A stretch of 64,000 bases of DNA from Anthoceros angustus (Eukaryota > Streptophyta > Anthocerotopsida > Anthocerotales > Anthocerotaceae): NCBI GenBank assembly GCA_010909165.1, contig MU008178.1:818369-882368 (forward strand). Reading direction: 5' to 3'. This document shows positions 1 through 11,468 of this stretch, one piece after another (the stretch's first letter is position 1; the number at the start of each line of letters is the position of its first letter). A program made the position numbers and the translations under genes. The notes below the pieces were generated by a model. That model was not told where the DNA came from and did no database searches. It saw only the letters and a list, made by a program, of their open reading frames with translations.

Positions 1-439
1 AAGGTCCCGCCCACTCTCGTGAAAAGACAAGGTCCGGCCGCTGTTCTCTAGTTCAGGTTCTGAGGGCTGCAGATGATTTTGAGGTTCGGCCAGTACGGCC
101 AATCTGGGACTCAATTTATGGTGAACTAACGTGTCCATCCCAAAAACATGATCACCAGAACTGTTTTCTGAAAATACTTTGGGCACATCAACCCCAAACT
201 TCCACGAAACAAAACAAAAACGGCCATTATCAGCAGTGTCCGTTCTATCCTATGACTGCCTCAAAACCTAGACCTACCAGAGAGAGAGAGAGAGACCTGT
301 GAACCAGAGATTGATTCTACATTACATCCCATTGTCTTCGAAAAACAACAGCCTTCTGCACATTTTGCCTGGTGGAATGGAAACATAACTGCTTCTCAAC
401 TCACAAGAGTTTCCCTGCAGGCAAACAACTCTGTTCCGC
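1..439. other. Gene-free left edge with an (AG)n microsatellite
   Basis: No coding region is supported here. It is the downstream flank of the minus-strand DRB gene. The only structure seen is a short (AG)n run at 279-294. Polyadenylation elements cannot be placed with confidence. Confidence 0.5.
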
Positions 440-1998
440 TTACGCCAACTTTGTTCCCTGCATCTGCGGTGAAGTTTGCCGACCCTCCTGTTGATTGCTG
501 TGTACTTCATGCAACCGTGGTGGTATCTGTGGAACCAAACCCGCCAGCTCGGCTGTCCGGACATAATCGTGGATAAGACTGTGACCATAGACCTCAGAAT
601 CAGGGAAGGAGTACTCCGGCAAATCCTGCTGTGATGAGAAGATATGTTGAGGCCCTGGATGTCTCCTCCCATGTAGATGAGCCTCAGTCGATGGCAAATA
701 GCCCGAATACGTATAGCTGTAGGAGCCACGAACTGCAGGAGTTCCGGCAGGGACTTGTCGCAGACCCGACACCGAGGGGTTATTCGGAGCCTGCACATGA
801 AGAGGTAGCAGAGACCGCAAGGACACAGGTCCAGAGAGAATTGGGACAGCATAGGACATCTTTTGGGCAAAGGTATCTATCTTCACAACCTGTTGCTCTT
901 GGGTGAGGCACGACTCCTGGCTGGAGCCAGCTTCAGGACCAAGTATTTCCTGGCTGAACTGCTGCGACGAATCACCCGGAAGAAGGCCCTCTTCATCTTG
1001 GCCACCATCGATCCTGGCATCCAAGTTCTGCCCGCTGTCCAACTGTTTCTCCAGTAACTTCTCGATGCCTAGGCCTTTGTTTGCAGCTGGAACTGGCGTA
1101 ATGAGCCGTTGCTCCTTTCTCCCCATCGCAGAATCATCAGCAGGTTGACTTGCTTGTCTGTATCTTTTCCTGCCACTACCAGAAGAAAGGACAAGGGCGG
1201 AGGATGTCTGCCCTTGCCCACTGCCAAGAGGTCTTGGTCCCACATGAGCTGAGCAGGCAACAAGAACAAACCATCAACAAGCAAGGAATAAGAGCAAGAA
1301 CACAAGAGGAACTGGAGAGTGGAGAGACAACTCACGTGCTTGAGTTTGGATTGCAAGCAAAGCAGTTCGAGCGGCCTTGATTTCAGCTTCTTTCTTACTC
1401 TTCGCAAAACCCCCACTGTACTTAACCCCAGCGACTTCTACGGTCGCAGAAAACGACGGTGAGTGGTCTTCACCCGACCTGATTGACCGATATACGGGCA
1501 ATGACAAACTTGACTTCTGGGCGTACTCCTGTAAGAGGTTCTTGCATAGTCCTGATTCATGCTACAGATAGTTGCAAGCAATTACGAGGGTAAGGACTGC
1601 AAGAACGTCTTAAGAGACGCTTGTCATCGCTGAAAAGGCGCTTGGAGTGCATTTTCTGCAAACCAAGGTCACCATGGAGGCTCCAAGCATCAGGGAAAAC
1701 AGAAGATGCAATGCAATTATCCAACAAAGCTTCAGACTGGTTTGCGACATACCACGGGTGCAGGCGTCACTTTACGACCGCCACTGGTTTGCACAAGCTG
1801 CTCGAGAGCAACTTTGGCGGCCGCGTGCTCCGCGGACTTCAGATTAGGATAACCAGGGGCACTCTCATAGCTCACACCGTTGATGTTGACTGAAGCCTTG
1901 AAGCGCGGCTCGTGAGGAGCTCCCTCCTTGACAAACTCGTACACTGGAGGCGGAAGAGCTGCTTTCTGAGCATATTCTTGCAACTGACTCTTGAACAT
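440..1998 (-). CDS. DRB-type double-stranded-RNA-binding protein, copy a
   Basis: Plant DRB (HYL1/DRB2-like) family: two N-terminal dsRNA-binding motifs that hold dsRNA or pair with Dicer-like enzymes in small-RNA pathways. The ATG at 1998 opens 'MFKSQLQEYAQKAAL', the alpha-1 helix of dsRBM1. Exon 1 (1753-1998) ends at GTG|GTATGT. Exon 2 (1336-1561) starts after CTGTAG with 'HESGLCKNLLQEYAQK' and holds dsRBM2, with 'KEAEIKAARTALLAIQ' as its C-terminal helix. Exon 3 runs from about 1180 to the stop at 440 and encodes a Gln/Ser/Pro-rich tail with no domain I recognise. The exon 2 donor is phase 1, but no nearby acceptor gives the matching phase, so a one-base discrepancy is likely around 1170-1240. 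Copy b lies at 10061-11468 with the same exon plan. The domains are clear; the exact subfamily is not. Confidence 0.85.
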
Positions 1999-2460
1999 TG
2001 TTGAGGCACAACGCGAACCAACGATGTAATGTAAAAGTTCTCCGGATCTGGAAACACTCTGCCGGAGGCGGAAAACCCAAGCGCTGATCCGCGAGACCTA
2101 AGGCCTGAACAGACGCACATCAATCAACGTCACAACCACGGCATGTCACACCTATATCTACATCCTTGGCAAGACACCATTTCGTAAAATTTGGCATCTC
2201 CTCACCTCTGCAACCAGGCTGCGCACCGTCCGTCCCTTGGTGATATGTTCGGTGGTAACAGGGACGAAGGAAGTAACGACTAGCTTGGCTAGCTTGTTAG
2301 GGGTTTGTTACTTTGTTGTTTGTTGGCGGGGCAGGTGTTAGACCGTTCTCCGCAATATCAACGGAGTACCTAACGTGAAATACAGTACTTGACCTTGGTG
2401 CTATGCAGCGCATCATCCCAGACTGGCAGAAGGAAAGTTCAAATATTCTGTTGACAAGTC

Positions 2461-2638
2461 CAGTTTTGAAGACAAATGATATTCGGCCAGTTCCGAAGAC
2501 AGTCATCTTCGCCCAGTTCCTAAGACAATCATCTTCGCCCAGTTCTGAAGACGTATATTCGGCCACTTTTGAAGACAATCATCTTCGGCCAGTTCTGAAG
2601 ACATATATTCGGCCAGTTCTGAAGACAAACATGTTCGA
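2461..2638. repeat. 24-27 bp minisatellite, about seven units
   Basis: About seven imperfect head-to-tail units of 24-27 bp share the core 'cagttctgaagac' followed by 'atattcggc' or 'atcttcgcc'. The array lies between the 5' side of DRB gene a and the 3' end of eIF3d. The rest of 1999-2945 shows no gene, and the short open frames across the array simply follow the repeat. Confidence 0.85.
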
Positions 2639-2945
2639 CCCGGGACTTGTCTTTGACATTCAAAACTTCATTTTGTACGTAGGTTCAAACTTTACACCTA
2701 GTACACGAAGCGAGCAACGACGCCGGTCCGAGGCAACTGGGGAGTGGAGCACTTGGGAACAATTATTAGACACCGGCGGCACCACGGAATTGAGCCAAGC
2801 AAGCCCTTGGTGATGATTAATAGGGGCCCGGCTCTGCTGAGGCACAACGGGATTGAACCACACCGCCTCAGAATCACAGTGAGACGAAAGCCTCGATATT
2901 TTGAGTGACTTTCAACGTCACATTGTCCTGTACGTTGTAACGATT

Positions 2946-5900
2946 CTAAATCTCGAGCTCCACATCCTTTTCCTCTGCCGTCTCTGTTGTTTCCTGTGTT
3001 TCTGGTGGTGGTGGGGCCTGTTCATCCTGTATCACAAAGAAAGGCCAGACAGAATGTCACGAAAATCTTTCCACCGTTGGAAATCCTTCAGGCGGCATAC
3101 CAGCCTGGTCTAGAGACTCACCTCCGGCAAAGGTTCTTCAGCATAGTCATTTTCAAAGGCATCTGTGGGCACTGAATATAGCCTGCCAGGGTAAAACAAA
3201 CATCGCATCAACAAGAAGAGCCCAGAGTGGATGACAAATTGTCAACGGCAGCATATGGACTCGTAGACAACATGCTGAAACAAATTTCGGATCAGCAAGT
3301 TGAGCTCACAGTGGACGACAAATTTTCAACAGCAACATGTGAAATCATAGACAACAGGCATCTAGTTTCGAGCAATCATACTACATCTTGATGCATACCT
3401 GATAATGGCCTTGTTGGGATCTTTCACGAGCAAGTACTTTCCTTCATCAAGCTTCATACAGATATCGACCACACTCTGCCCGTCGAAAAGAAATTACTGA
3501 GCGGCCAGCATGTTGTATGTTGCAGTGACTAAACGACGTCTTCATGCATAGTACAAGAAATGACTGACCTTCAAAATGCCCCACATGTTGTTGACGCTGA
3601 GATTGATCTGGGCTGCAAATTCTCTGGGTTTGTAGCCTTGGACTGTCAGCAGCACATGGTTGTAGTTATCTTTGGGGTGAACCCTTGAAACATACCCCAG
3701 CTTCATCTGCACACAGTTTCACAAATTCATGGCATTAGCGCAAGATATAGGTCTTATTCCATAGTAGACCTCCGGAGCAAGTGCTTACCTGCTCTGCACC
3801 TGCAAGGATAGCCTGTGCTGTCCATTTGGCAAGCTTGTTGGCGTTGTTCTTCAGCTCCGTCGCTAATACCTGCAAGAACACACAACCCTTTCATTAACAT
3901 CTGGAGTAGAACACAGGTCTGCTGCCATCTGATTCTCTGCCTACAGCAGCTAAAAGGACTTACTGCTCCACGCTGGTTCTCAATTTTCTGACGCCAATCA
4001 ACTCCTGTGATTCTGGAATCAAACTCATTCAGAGAGTTGACAGTGAGGAGAACCTCTTGCCCTTTCATCTCCGCAACACTGTGGACTTCACACCTGGCCA
4101 CAACCGTAATCTCCTGCATTCATGTGTCAGATCAATTGGATAACATGGTCAACCATAACCCATACTAATCCTGAAGCAAGTACTATTTGAAGGTTGGTGA
4201 GAGTATATCCACTGCCCATTAAACATTACAAGCAGACGGTTACAAGTGAGATAGCTCACATCATCTAGCTTCCACTTCCGATACCGGTATGCAACAGAAG
4301 CCACCTCTTCATTCTCAGAGGCGAACGGATTTGGTTCATCAAACTCATGCTTCTTTCCATCCTGACAGAAGAAGGCGAATCACTGATAAGGGTTACAGAC
4401 TAGGAGAAGCCGAAGATGCATAGTCTGAGGACTATGCACTTAGCCACAAACGCACCCTCACTTACCCTGGCAAGAACTTGCTGAGAGAAATTTTGATTGA
4501 TAAAAGTTGCTTCTTGGCTCAGAGAGTGCACTGAGTTTATGCTCTCCTTCTCGTCAGGGGTTGGTTCTTGTGCCGTTTCATTGACCTGCAAAGGTGAAAG
4601 ACGAGAAACAACCACTAAGTACGAAACCCAAGCCCTTGAAGACACACATGTGGTGCCAAGCCCTTCCACCTCTGACACGTACAGTTAGAAGATCGAAGGA
4701 GGCATCTCTTTTGTCAAAGAAAAGCTTGTTTCCAACTCGTTGCACAACAATGTCCCATGAGTACATTGATCTTGGAGAGCACATTATTGTGGACAATATC
4801 GCATCAGTTGCAAACACAGTACCAACGTCTTGGCTCTCTAACAAAAGCCTCCTGGGGATCACAGATGAAGGAGTGTTACCTCACAAGAGCTAGCACTGCA
4901 AACCAGGCAACAGATGATGGAGTTCCTGAAACACAAGTACGCACCTAATGACAGGGTCATCCGTAGTTGTGACCTTGAAAAACTGTCGGTTCTCACACCG
5001 TTCCAGAGGCCGCTCAGTCTGAAAGGCATACATAAGACTCACAACCAAAGCAATGGGAAGGCAATAGACAGCCAGAAAAAAGGAACTGGGCAATGTCTTC
5101 AAGCCTCACCTTCGGGGTGACGCGATCAAAGGACTTGTCGTAGTATTCCAACGATCCACACGTTGTTCTGCAACAGGGCAACAAGCTATAAGTCATGAGC
5201 AACGTAACACATTCGGAGAATGTGTGCAAAAAGTCGAACTAGACACAGGACAATACATGTCTTCGGGCTCGCCAACGTCAAAGCTGAGCTTGGACAGCGA
5301 GGTGAGAGGGATCTGCTCCAAGACAGTCCACTCAGGCCGAATATCCACCTACACAGGCCAATTCCGCTCATGACTTGAAAAGAGACGTAAGTGAGCCACA
5401 GACGTACTGAGCAGAAGCCCTCTGGCAGCATACCGAGCTATTGTAGACAACTCGAGGTGCATTCTTGTCCTGCCAGTAGGCGTTCCATTGCCCCCGCTTT
5501 TGCTGCTGCAAGCGTTCACGACGTTGGCGTTCTCGGTCTGCACCCGCCCCACTGTCCCGACCTCCATCTCTTCTGCCTTCATCCCTGTCTCTTCTTTGAA
5601 ACCGCTGATAAAGAAAACACAAACCTTGAGTCACTCCCGCTTCTACCACCAAGCACTTGAGACAAGAAAGAAGCAGTCACACCTGGTGGAATCTGCGAGC
5701 CCCATACTTGGGCCGCCCCGGCGCCCGCGTGTCCACTAAATGGAAAGAATCCTGAAACGCAGCAAAGAAACGACAGTTACGCCGGCCGGCAATGAAATCA
5801 AATGCTGGCACATAGCTCAGGCGAGGGTCTCCCTCACCTCGTCCTCGTTATGGAAGAAATTGAAGACCGCGGAGCCGGCGGTATTCCGATCAAATCGGCC

Positions 5901-6295
5901 TGCACAGACACAGCCGCCTGTCACCCGATTTGCACTGCAAGCCTGGCAGCCGCGGGCATTGCAATGGCATCCCCAGTATACAATGAGTTACCAGTTAGGG
6001 TGAAGTTGCAGCAAGAAGAAGCGGATGGCAATTGCAGGAGAGTTCACATCTCCCTCTCCCACAGCCCAGCCCAGCCCAGCCCAGCCCAGCCCTTCCGGGC
6101 ACGGCAGAATGGCTGACCTGAGGTGTACTTATTGTAGCCCTGGGCCGTCCAGTCGGAGGCGCGACCAACACGGTCCGCCTTGCTGAAAGGCGCGTAGGGC
6201 ACATCCTCCAGCTGCGGCGGCACGCAGCCCGCAGCCGGTCCCCAGCCTTCGGAATTGTCGGCCACTTCCGGCACGGAGAAGTCTTTCCACACCAT
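2946..6295 (-). CDS. eIF3d: Eukaryotic translation initiation factor 3 subunit D
   Basis: eIF3d is a subunit of the eIF3 complex that loads mRNA on the 40S ribosome, and in animals it has cap-binding activity. About 16 short exons give roughly 570 residues, the usual family length. The ATG at 6295 opens '[20 protein letters not shown]', and exon 1 (6118-6295) holds '[14 protein letters not shown]'. An Arg/Asp/Gln-rich segment lies at about 5400-5610. Family blocks follow in order: '[14 protein letters not shown]' (about 5150), '[13 protein letters not shown]' (about 4960), '[12 protein letters not shown]' and '[20 protein letters not shown]' (4690-4840), '[10 protein letters not shown]' (4480), '[14 protein letters not shown]' (about 3975) and '[14 protein letters not shown]' (3125-3165). 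The last exon encodes an acidic tail ending 'KDVELEI' at the stop at 2946. I see no break. Confidence 0.95.
6062..6092. repeat. (CCCAG)n microsatellite in eIF3d intron 1
   Basis: Six tandem pentanucleotides lie just inside the first intron of eIF3d, whose donor is at 6117. A length-variable marker is likely; there is no coding effect. Confidence 0.85.
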
Positions 6296-6556
6296 AGCTC
6301 GTGTCGTGCTCGCTCGCTCACTCCACGATCGCTTCGCTCAAATCCGCTCTGCGGGCAGCGTTGGTATCGATGTAGACTACGCGTGGGCCTTTCGGTTTAG
6401 GGTCCCGAGTGGGAAGAAGAGCAGCAGTGTACGCCATGAAACAAAATGCATAACCGGCAGGCAGACAGGTCCAGTATTCCAGCCGCCTTGTCATGTACAC
6501 TATTCCACCCGCCTTGAATCGTATGAATTTCGAAGACTAAACGCTACCGCCTACAT

Positions 6557-7640
6557 CTACAACGCAGTGGCCATCAGGAGGCGGCCGTGCCCGTGGCCGA
6601 AGCCCTGGGCCTGCTCGATGTGGGGCTGGGTGACGAGTACCCGCACCCGGCGCACTTCTTCTCCTTCTCCGCCAGGGATTTGAAGTCGTGGAAATCGGGG
6701 ACGGTGGAGTAATTGGCGAAGGTGTTGTCCAAGGCCCACCGCCCGTCTTCCATGCGCGATATGTGAAACAGTGGCCATCTGTTGATCCGGACGTGCTGCA
6801 CTCTGTCGGCGCCATCTCCTGTTCCGGCATTGTATACGATCTTCCTGCCACCCACCAAATCCATCAGGCTTGTCGCTGCGGAAGGAACGAAGGACCAGTT
6901 TTCATCACCACCCACCACAAGCATTCTTGGCCTCCCCATATGGGGTCCCCGGGGTCCGCCGTGATGGTGCCATCGCAATGGAAGTATCTCTTGAGGGGAG
7001 TCTTCCCCTTCTGCGACGGGTCCAACTGGGTCCAGTAGGAGGGGCACGGCTGCAGCGCAGGCACACAGAGCGCGTCAACGGCCGGCTCCGGTACAACCAA
7101 CCCAGGGAACAAGAGGTGAAACCTAGTCCGTGCACTCACTGGCTTCAGTCTGATCTCCCAGGTGCGGGCGCAGGCTTCCCGAGCCGTGATGGTCACCTGC
7201 CAATTTCGCAAAGCAAGGCAGGGTGAGCAGGGCCAGGGGGAGTAAGCTCTTCTTGCGCAGAAGCAAACGTCTATGTAAGTACCCGCAGCACCCACCTGCT
7301 TCTTGTCGGCCAGAGTGAGGAGGCAGGCGTGGTGGGGAGGAAGGGAGGGGGACTCCAGCAGGGCCAGCGGCCTGTGCGCCCGCCCCGTCCACATCTGCCA
7401 GCAGAAGTAGTTCCAAAGCGCGTCCGCCCGAGCCACTACACGCCACGACCGGCTCACCATCGTGCAGCGTGCCAGGCTGTGGACATCCAGCAGCCGGAAG
7501 ATTTTAGATTGCAACAAGTCTGCCTCCAACACCTCTCCCGGATCAACGCGCCGGGCCGCCGCGACGTCCTTAGGCTGCTCTTTCCTCCGTCTCTCGTGAG
7601 TGCTTGGTTGCGCCGCCCAGGGTGTGGATGTTTCCGGCAT
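6557..7640 (-). CDS. F-box protein with apparent frameshifts
   Basis: Predicted substrate adaptor of an SCF ubiquitin ligase. The ATG at 7640 opens 'MPETSTPWAAQ'. The F-box follows as 'LLQSKIFRLLDVHSLARC' and 'VSRSWRVVARADALW'. A 99-bp intron at 7197-7295 (CAG|GTGGGT to TTGGCAG) keeps the frame open even if retained. A second intron (CCA|GTGAGT to GCTGCAG) covers about 7048-7131. The C-terminal part contains 'PPCPSYWTQLDPSQKG', 'YFHCDGTITADPGDPIWGG' and 'DENWSFVPSAATSL', which resembles a conserved but poorly named plant F-box family. Continuing the protein needs frame changes near 6920 and near 6645, before 'VLVTQPHIEQAQGFGHG' and the stop at 6557. Both spots fit single-base sequence errors, but a young pseudogene is possible. 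Confidence 0.7.
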
Positions 7641-7648
7641 CTCAATCA

Positions 7649-7684
7649 CCCAACAACAACAACAACAGCACCAACAACACCAAC
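7649..7684. repeat. (AAC)n/(GTT)n microsatellite in the F-box 5' leader
   Basis: An imperfect AAC/ACC triplet run lies immediately upstream of the chosen ATG at 7640. If the upstream frame were translated it would give a run of Cys and Trp codons, which argues for leader sequence. The rest of 7641-8275 shows no gene. Confidence 0.7.
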
Positions 7685-8275
7685 CAGGCGAGCACAAACA
7701 AGAAAGGGGCACGGCGTCCCGACCAACAACGCCTCCCCAGGGCAAGCCCCGGCCGCCCAAAGGATGCCAGCCGACACGGAAGATTTGAAGCAAGTGGGAC
7801 GGGAGTTCCCTGGCGGCCAGCGCATCGGCCATTGGGCCAAGCTCCGCTGGATTAGCTCCTCCGCCCGCCTCACACATCACGTGCTCCCAAAGCAGCCATT
7901 CACCGCTTCTCCTGCCAGAAGACAGATCTCTCCACTCCGCTTTGGGGGGGGGGGCCCACGCGCAGCGCGCACGGCCTACATCACCGCCGTCACCCTCTCC
8001 CTCTCTGCATTTGACTAGCTTACACAACAAGCAACTACGCAGTCATGGACTGCTCGGCTGCAGGAGGATGGGATCATGGGACGAAGCTGTTTCCACGCTT
8101 TTGAACACTGGCACATACAGTGCATATTCTTGTTTCAGGGAAAAAGAGAGAGAAACAACTGTGACAACAGACAGATACACACTTTTCCTAACAAAACGGC
8201 CAGCAGGAAACAGCATGCCCGCAGTGCACACCGACTTCCAGCAAAACCGGCCACATCCACCGAAGCCTGAACTAT

Positions 8276-9634
8276 CTACACAAAAAGATCAAATCTGGGC
8301 ACAAAAAGGGAGTGGGCGTCCAGCTCAACCCTGTCCTTCGTGCAGAAAGTGGAGATGTCATGCCAGGACTGGTCAGGGATGTGGTACGCGAACCACTTCC
8401 TTGACCAATACCCTGTTTTGGTCTGGCACACAATTGAGAACTCCAGCAAGATGTAGTCTCCGATGCTGCTGAACATCATGTAGCTCACTTCGCACTCATC
8501 GCCGTTCCCGCCTGATCCCTCCACCAAGGCTTCAGGAGCAAAAGATATGTGCGTCCACTTTAGCTCCGACTTGTCCAGCTGCCAGATCCCGATCACACGG
8601 TGGGCAGTTGCATGACCGGAGAACCCTCTTACCACGTAAATATCGTCCAGGTGTGCTACGAGCCCTACCACCCTGCGACTAGGGCAGGTGAGGTTCACCG
8701 TGTCCTGCACCAGCGCGACTCGGGCTACGCACTTCACCGTGCCCTCCTCCAGAGTATACAGATTCACAGTGTCCATTCTGTCGCAGAAGGAGTACAGTAC
8801 TCCATCCTGCACAACCCAGTCACAGGCCAGAATGCACCCTTCCTCCAGACGCTCAGCGGAAAACAGCTCCCACCGATCTGTCTGAGAGGAATAGCTAAGC
8901 ACCCTGCACAGAGCTGACTGTAGCGTTAAGGGCAGCCGCCTTCCCCTGTACAACCCTTGAAGCCGGCATCTTCCTATCAGCAGAATCCGGAACCCCGATC
9001 CTGGAAATCTGTCCACCAGGACCTTCACCTTCCATCTCTCCAGGTTGGGGAACGTGGCCCCGCACTTGGGCAACAGCCGATGTGAGTTGTTCATCGGATT
9101 CACAACCCAGATGTTTGTGCTCTGGGGGGATATCACGGCACGGGCGTCAACCACACAAATCAGCCCATCCTGCATATCGACACAGGGGACATCCAATTGT
9201 GCCAGGGGCCTGCAGCTCTCCAGAAGCTCCCACAGCTTCAATCTGCTCACTCTGTTCCAGCAAACGCTGTCACCGGTCTCCTTCCTCTCCTCCTCTGCTG
9301 GCCTCATCTCCAGAGAGCAAATCATCGGCACACGGAAAGCCTGGGAGGATGACAACACCCGCCGCCACTCTTTGCACACAGCCCGGAACCGACATTTACT
9401 TGCTACGGGAAGCATCATGAGAATCCTGTTCTCCAGGATCTCCCTGGGCAGCAAGGCCCACAGAGCCCCATCCATCCTCCGGCAATCCGACCCAGCTGAT
9501 GGGCCCTTCGGGATTGGCACCTCCCTCAAGTCGCCTTCCAAAACACAAAGCTTGAACTTTAGGCCGTCCGTCCCCCTCTCGTCGCTGCAGATCTCATCGA
9601 CACCCATCCCCTCCCAGCTCCTCACCATTGCCAT
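8276..9634 (-). CDS. F-box protein, single exon
   Basis: An intact 452-residue reading frame. The F-box is 'ALWALLPREILENRILMMLP' followed by 'KCRFRAVCKEWRRVLSS', the Skp1-binding helices. The C-terminal part has beta-propeller-like strands such as 'DGLICVVD', 'IWVVNPMNNSHRLLP', 'CRVLSYSSQTDRWELF' and 'WQLDKSELKWTHIS', in the manner of plant F-box/kelch-associated proteins, although no full kelch repeat can be scored by eye. The start chosen is the ATG at 9634 ('MAMVRSWEGMG'); the frame extends upstream only to non-ATG codons, and a later ATG just before 'DGALWALLP' is an alternative. It is not a recent duplicate of the neighbouring F-box gene. Its substrate is unknown. Confidence 0.85.
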   Translation of the reverse strand: MAMVRSWEGMGVDEICSDERGTDGLKFKLCVLEGDLREVPIPKGPSAGSDCRRMDGALWALLPREILENRILMMLPVASKCRFRAVCKEWRRVLSSSQAFRVPMICSLEMRPAEEERKETGDSVCWNRVSRLKLWELLESCRPLAQLDVPCVDMQDGLICVVDARAVISPQSTNIWVVNPMNNSHRLLPKCGATFPNLERWKVKVLVDRFPGSGFRILLIGRCRLQGLYRGRRLPLTLQSALCRVLSYSSQTDRWELFSAERLEEGCILACDWVVQDGVLYSFCDRMDTVNLYTLEEGTVKCVARVALVQDTVNLTCPSRRVVGLVAHLDDIYVVRGFSGHATAHRVIGIWQLDKSELKWTHISFAPEALVEGSGGNGDECEVSYMMFSSIGDYILLEFSIVCQTKTGYWSRKWFAYHIPDQSWHDISTFCTKDRVELDAHSLFVPRFDLFV

Positions 9635-10060
9635 CGCGGGCCTCAAGCCGCCGGGGGCTCTCCCTTGGACCTTTTCACTTCTCTTTTGGCGGGAATGAAA
9701 TCTCTCACACTTAAACTCAATACAATCTCTCAAACTGGGAACGAAGTGGCCAAAGAAAGCTTTTCCCTTACCTGATTTAAGATGGGGCTCTCACGAATGT
9801 CACAAAATGTGTCAGAGACCGAAGACCTAGTGAACAGACGTCGTTATTAAAGACACCTCGTTTGTCTCTAGTCCATCCCTTCGATATCTCCGTCGTGGCA
9901 TTGGAGGAGCCGTGATCTTCCCGCCAAGCCCCAATTCAGAACGAATGCACCAGATCAAAACTGCCGCCTGCGGTGCACTGGAGAGTTTCAGCTCTTTCAC
10001 TTTCACTGCTTGGTGCTTGCCATCTCCGATCATAAAGATACTTGCACATTCTGCTCGTGT
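9635..10060. other. Intergenic spacer with no feature seen
   Basis: 426 bp between the 5' end of the F-box gene and the 3' end of DRB gene b. I see no convincing gene, repeat or RNA. Confidence 0.5.
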
Positions 10061-11468
10061 TCACTCCAGCTCTTCCCAGCTTTCCTCTGGACTCCTCTCG
10101 GTGAGGCCTTGGATGATGCTTCCATTGCACAAAGAGTCGGCATCCTGCTGCCGGAAATGTCGGGGTCGTGACTGTTTCAAGCCCTGTTGATGCCCTAAAT
10201 GGCTCAAGATGTGTTCATGCGTGTGGCGTGGCATGCCGATGGGCCCATGCACCCCAGGAGATGGCATGAAAGCCGGATGGTACGAGTGAGGAACTACGTG
10301 AGGTGGCTCCAGGGCCCACATTGGTGAAACAAGTTGAGGTGGGAAGTGAAGTGGGATAGTAGGATAGGCATTTTCTTGTTGACGAGCACCTGCATTGGGA
10401 GGCTGAGGCGCGTTGTCTTGGCACGGCACCGGGCTGAGGTGCTCATTGCCAAGCTCACGGCTGAGCAATCCTGGGATGAATTGCTGTGTATCCACAGCCC
10501 CCACATGCTGCCTACCATCGGTCCCGGCATCTGAAGTAGGCCAATTCGCAATGTGCATTTGCGATGCCATGGCTCTGTTTGCAGCTGCAGCAGGAGGAGT
10601 CGGCTGGTGCTGTTTCTCACCCCTTGCTGCATAATCAGCAGGCTCTGCTGGTTGTCTACCTCGCTTCTTCCAATTTTCAGATGGATGCACGGGAGCTGGT
10701 GCGGGGGCAGCACCTGGAGTTCCTGCTTCAACGGAAAAAGCTGAGCAAGGCAAGCAAGGAAACCATCACAAGGTCCAAAAAAGAAAACAGAGGAAACACC
10801 ACGAAGTCGAAAAACGGTGGGTACTTACCTGATCGACTTTGGATTGCAAGTACTGCAATTCGAGCGGCCTTGATTTCAGCTTCCTTTCTGTTCCTCGCTA
10901 CTGCTCCACGGTACGTAACCCCGCCAATTTCGACGGTAGCCGTGAACTGCCCTTTATCCGTCTTCAGTAGCACATATACAGGCAAGGGCAATTTTGCCTT
11001 CTGTACGTGCTCTTGTAAGAGGGACTTGTAAAGTCCGGATTCAAACTGCAAGTAGATGCAAGCAATCAGGAGAGTAAGGACTTCCAGACCTTTGTTGAGA
11101 GAACGCCTGTCATCGGCGACCATGTTACAGGCTCTCGGAGTTCAGCGGAATTATGGGTTCTGCACCAATGGCTCAAGATCACACAAACAAGAACATCCCA
11201 AGCAACTGCACATGACAGTGTTGCAACATACCACAGGAGCAAGTGTCACTCCGTTACCACCCTGAAGGTGCTCAAGAGCTACTTTAGCGGCAGCCTGCTC
11301 CGCGGATTTGAGGTTGGGATGACCAGGAGCACTCTCATAGCTCACCCCGTTCACGCTTACGGTAGCTTTAAAGCGAGGCTGATGAGGAGCTCCGTCCTTG
11401 ACAAACCCGTACAAGGGAGACGGGAGCGCAGCTTTCTGTGCATATTCTTGCAACCGATTCTTGAACAT
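10061..11468 (-). CDS. DRB-type double-stranded-RNA-binding protein, copy b
   Basis: Three exons splice in frame to 371 residues: 11232-11468 (GTG|GTATGT), 10829-11045 (TTGCAG| ... CAG|GTAAGT) and 10061-10722 (AAGCAG|). dsRBM1 starts 'MFKNRLQEYAQKAALPSP' and contains 'PRFKATVSVNGVSYES' and 'AAAKVALEHLQ'. dsRBM2 runs from 'FESGLYKSLLQEHVQKAKLP' to 'KEAEIKAARIAVLAIQ'. The tail is rich in Pro, His, Gln and Ala, and its similarity to copy a is limited to a short basic 'ADYAARGEK...' block at its start. eIF3d and two F-box genes separate the two copies, so this is a dispersed-tandem duplication. Function is inferred from the family: dsRNA or Dicer-partner binding. The diverged tails suggest different partners. 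Confidence 0.92.

Noticed and set aside
7329-8018. 229-codon plus-strand frame
   Set aside because: Antisense to the F-box gene at 6557-7640 and its leader; the translation is Pro/Arg/Gln-rich low complexity.
9045-9698. 217-codon plus-strand frame
   Set aside because: Antisense to the intact F-box gene at 8276-9634.
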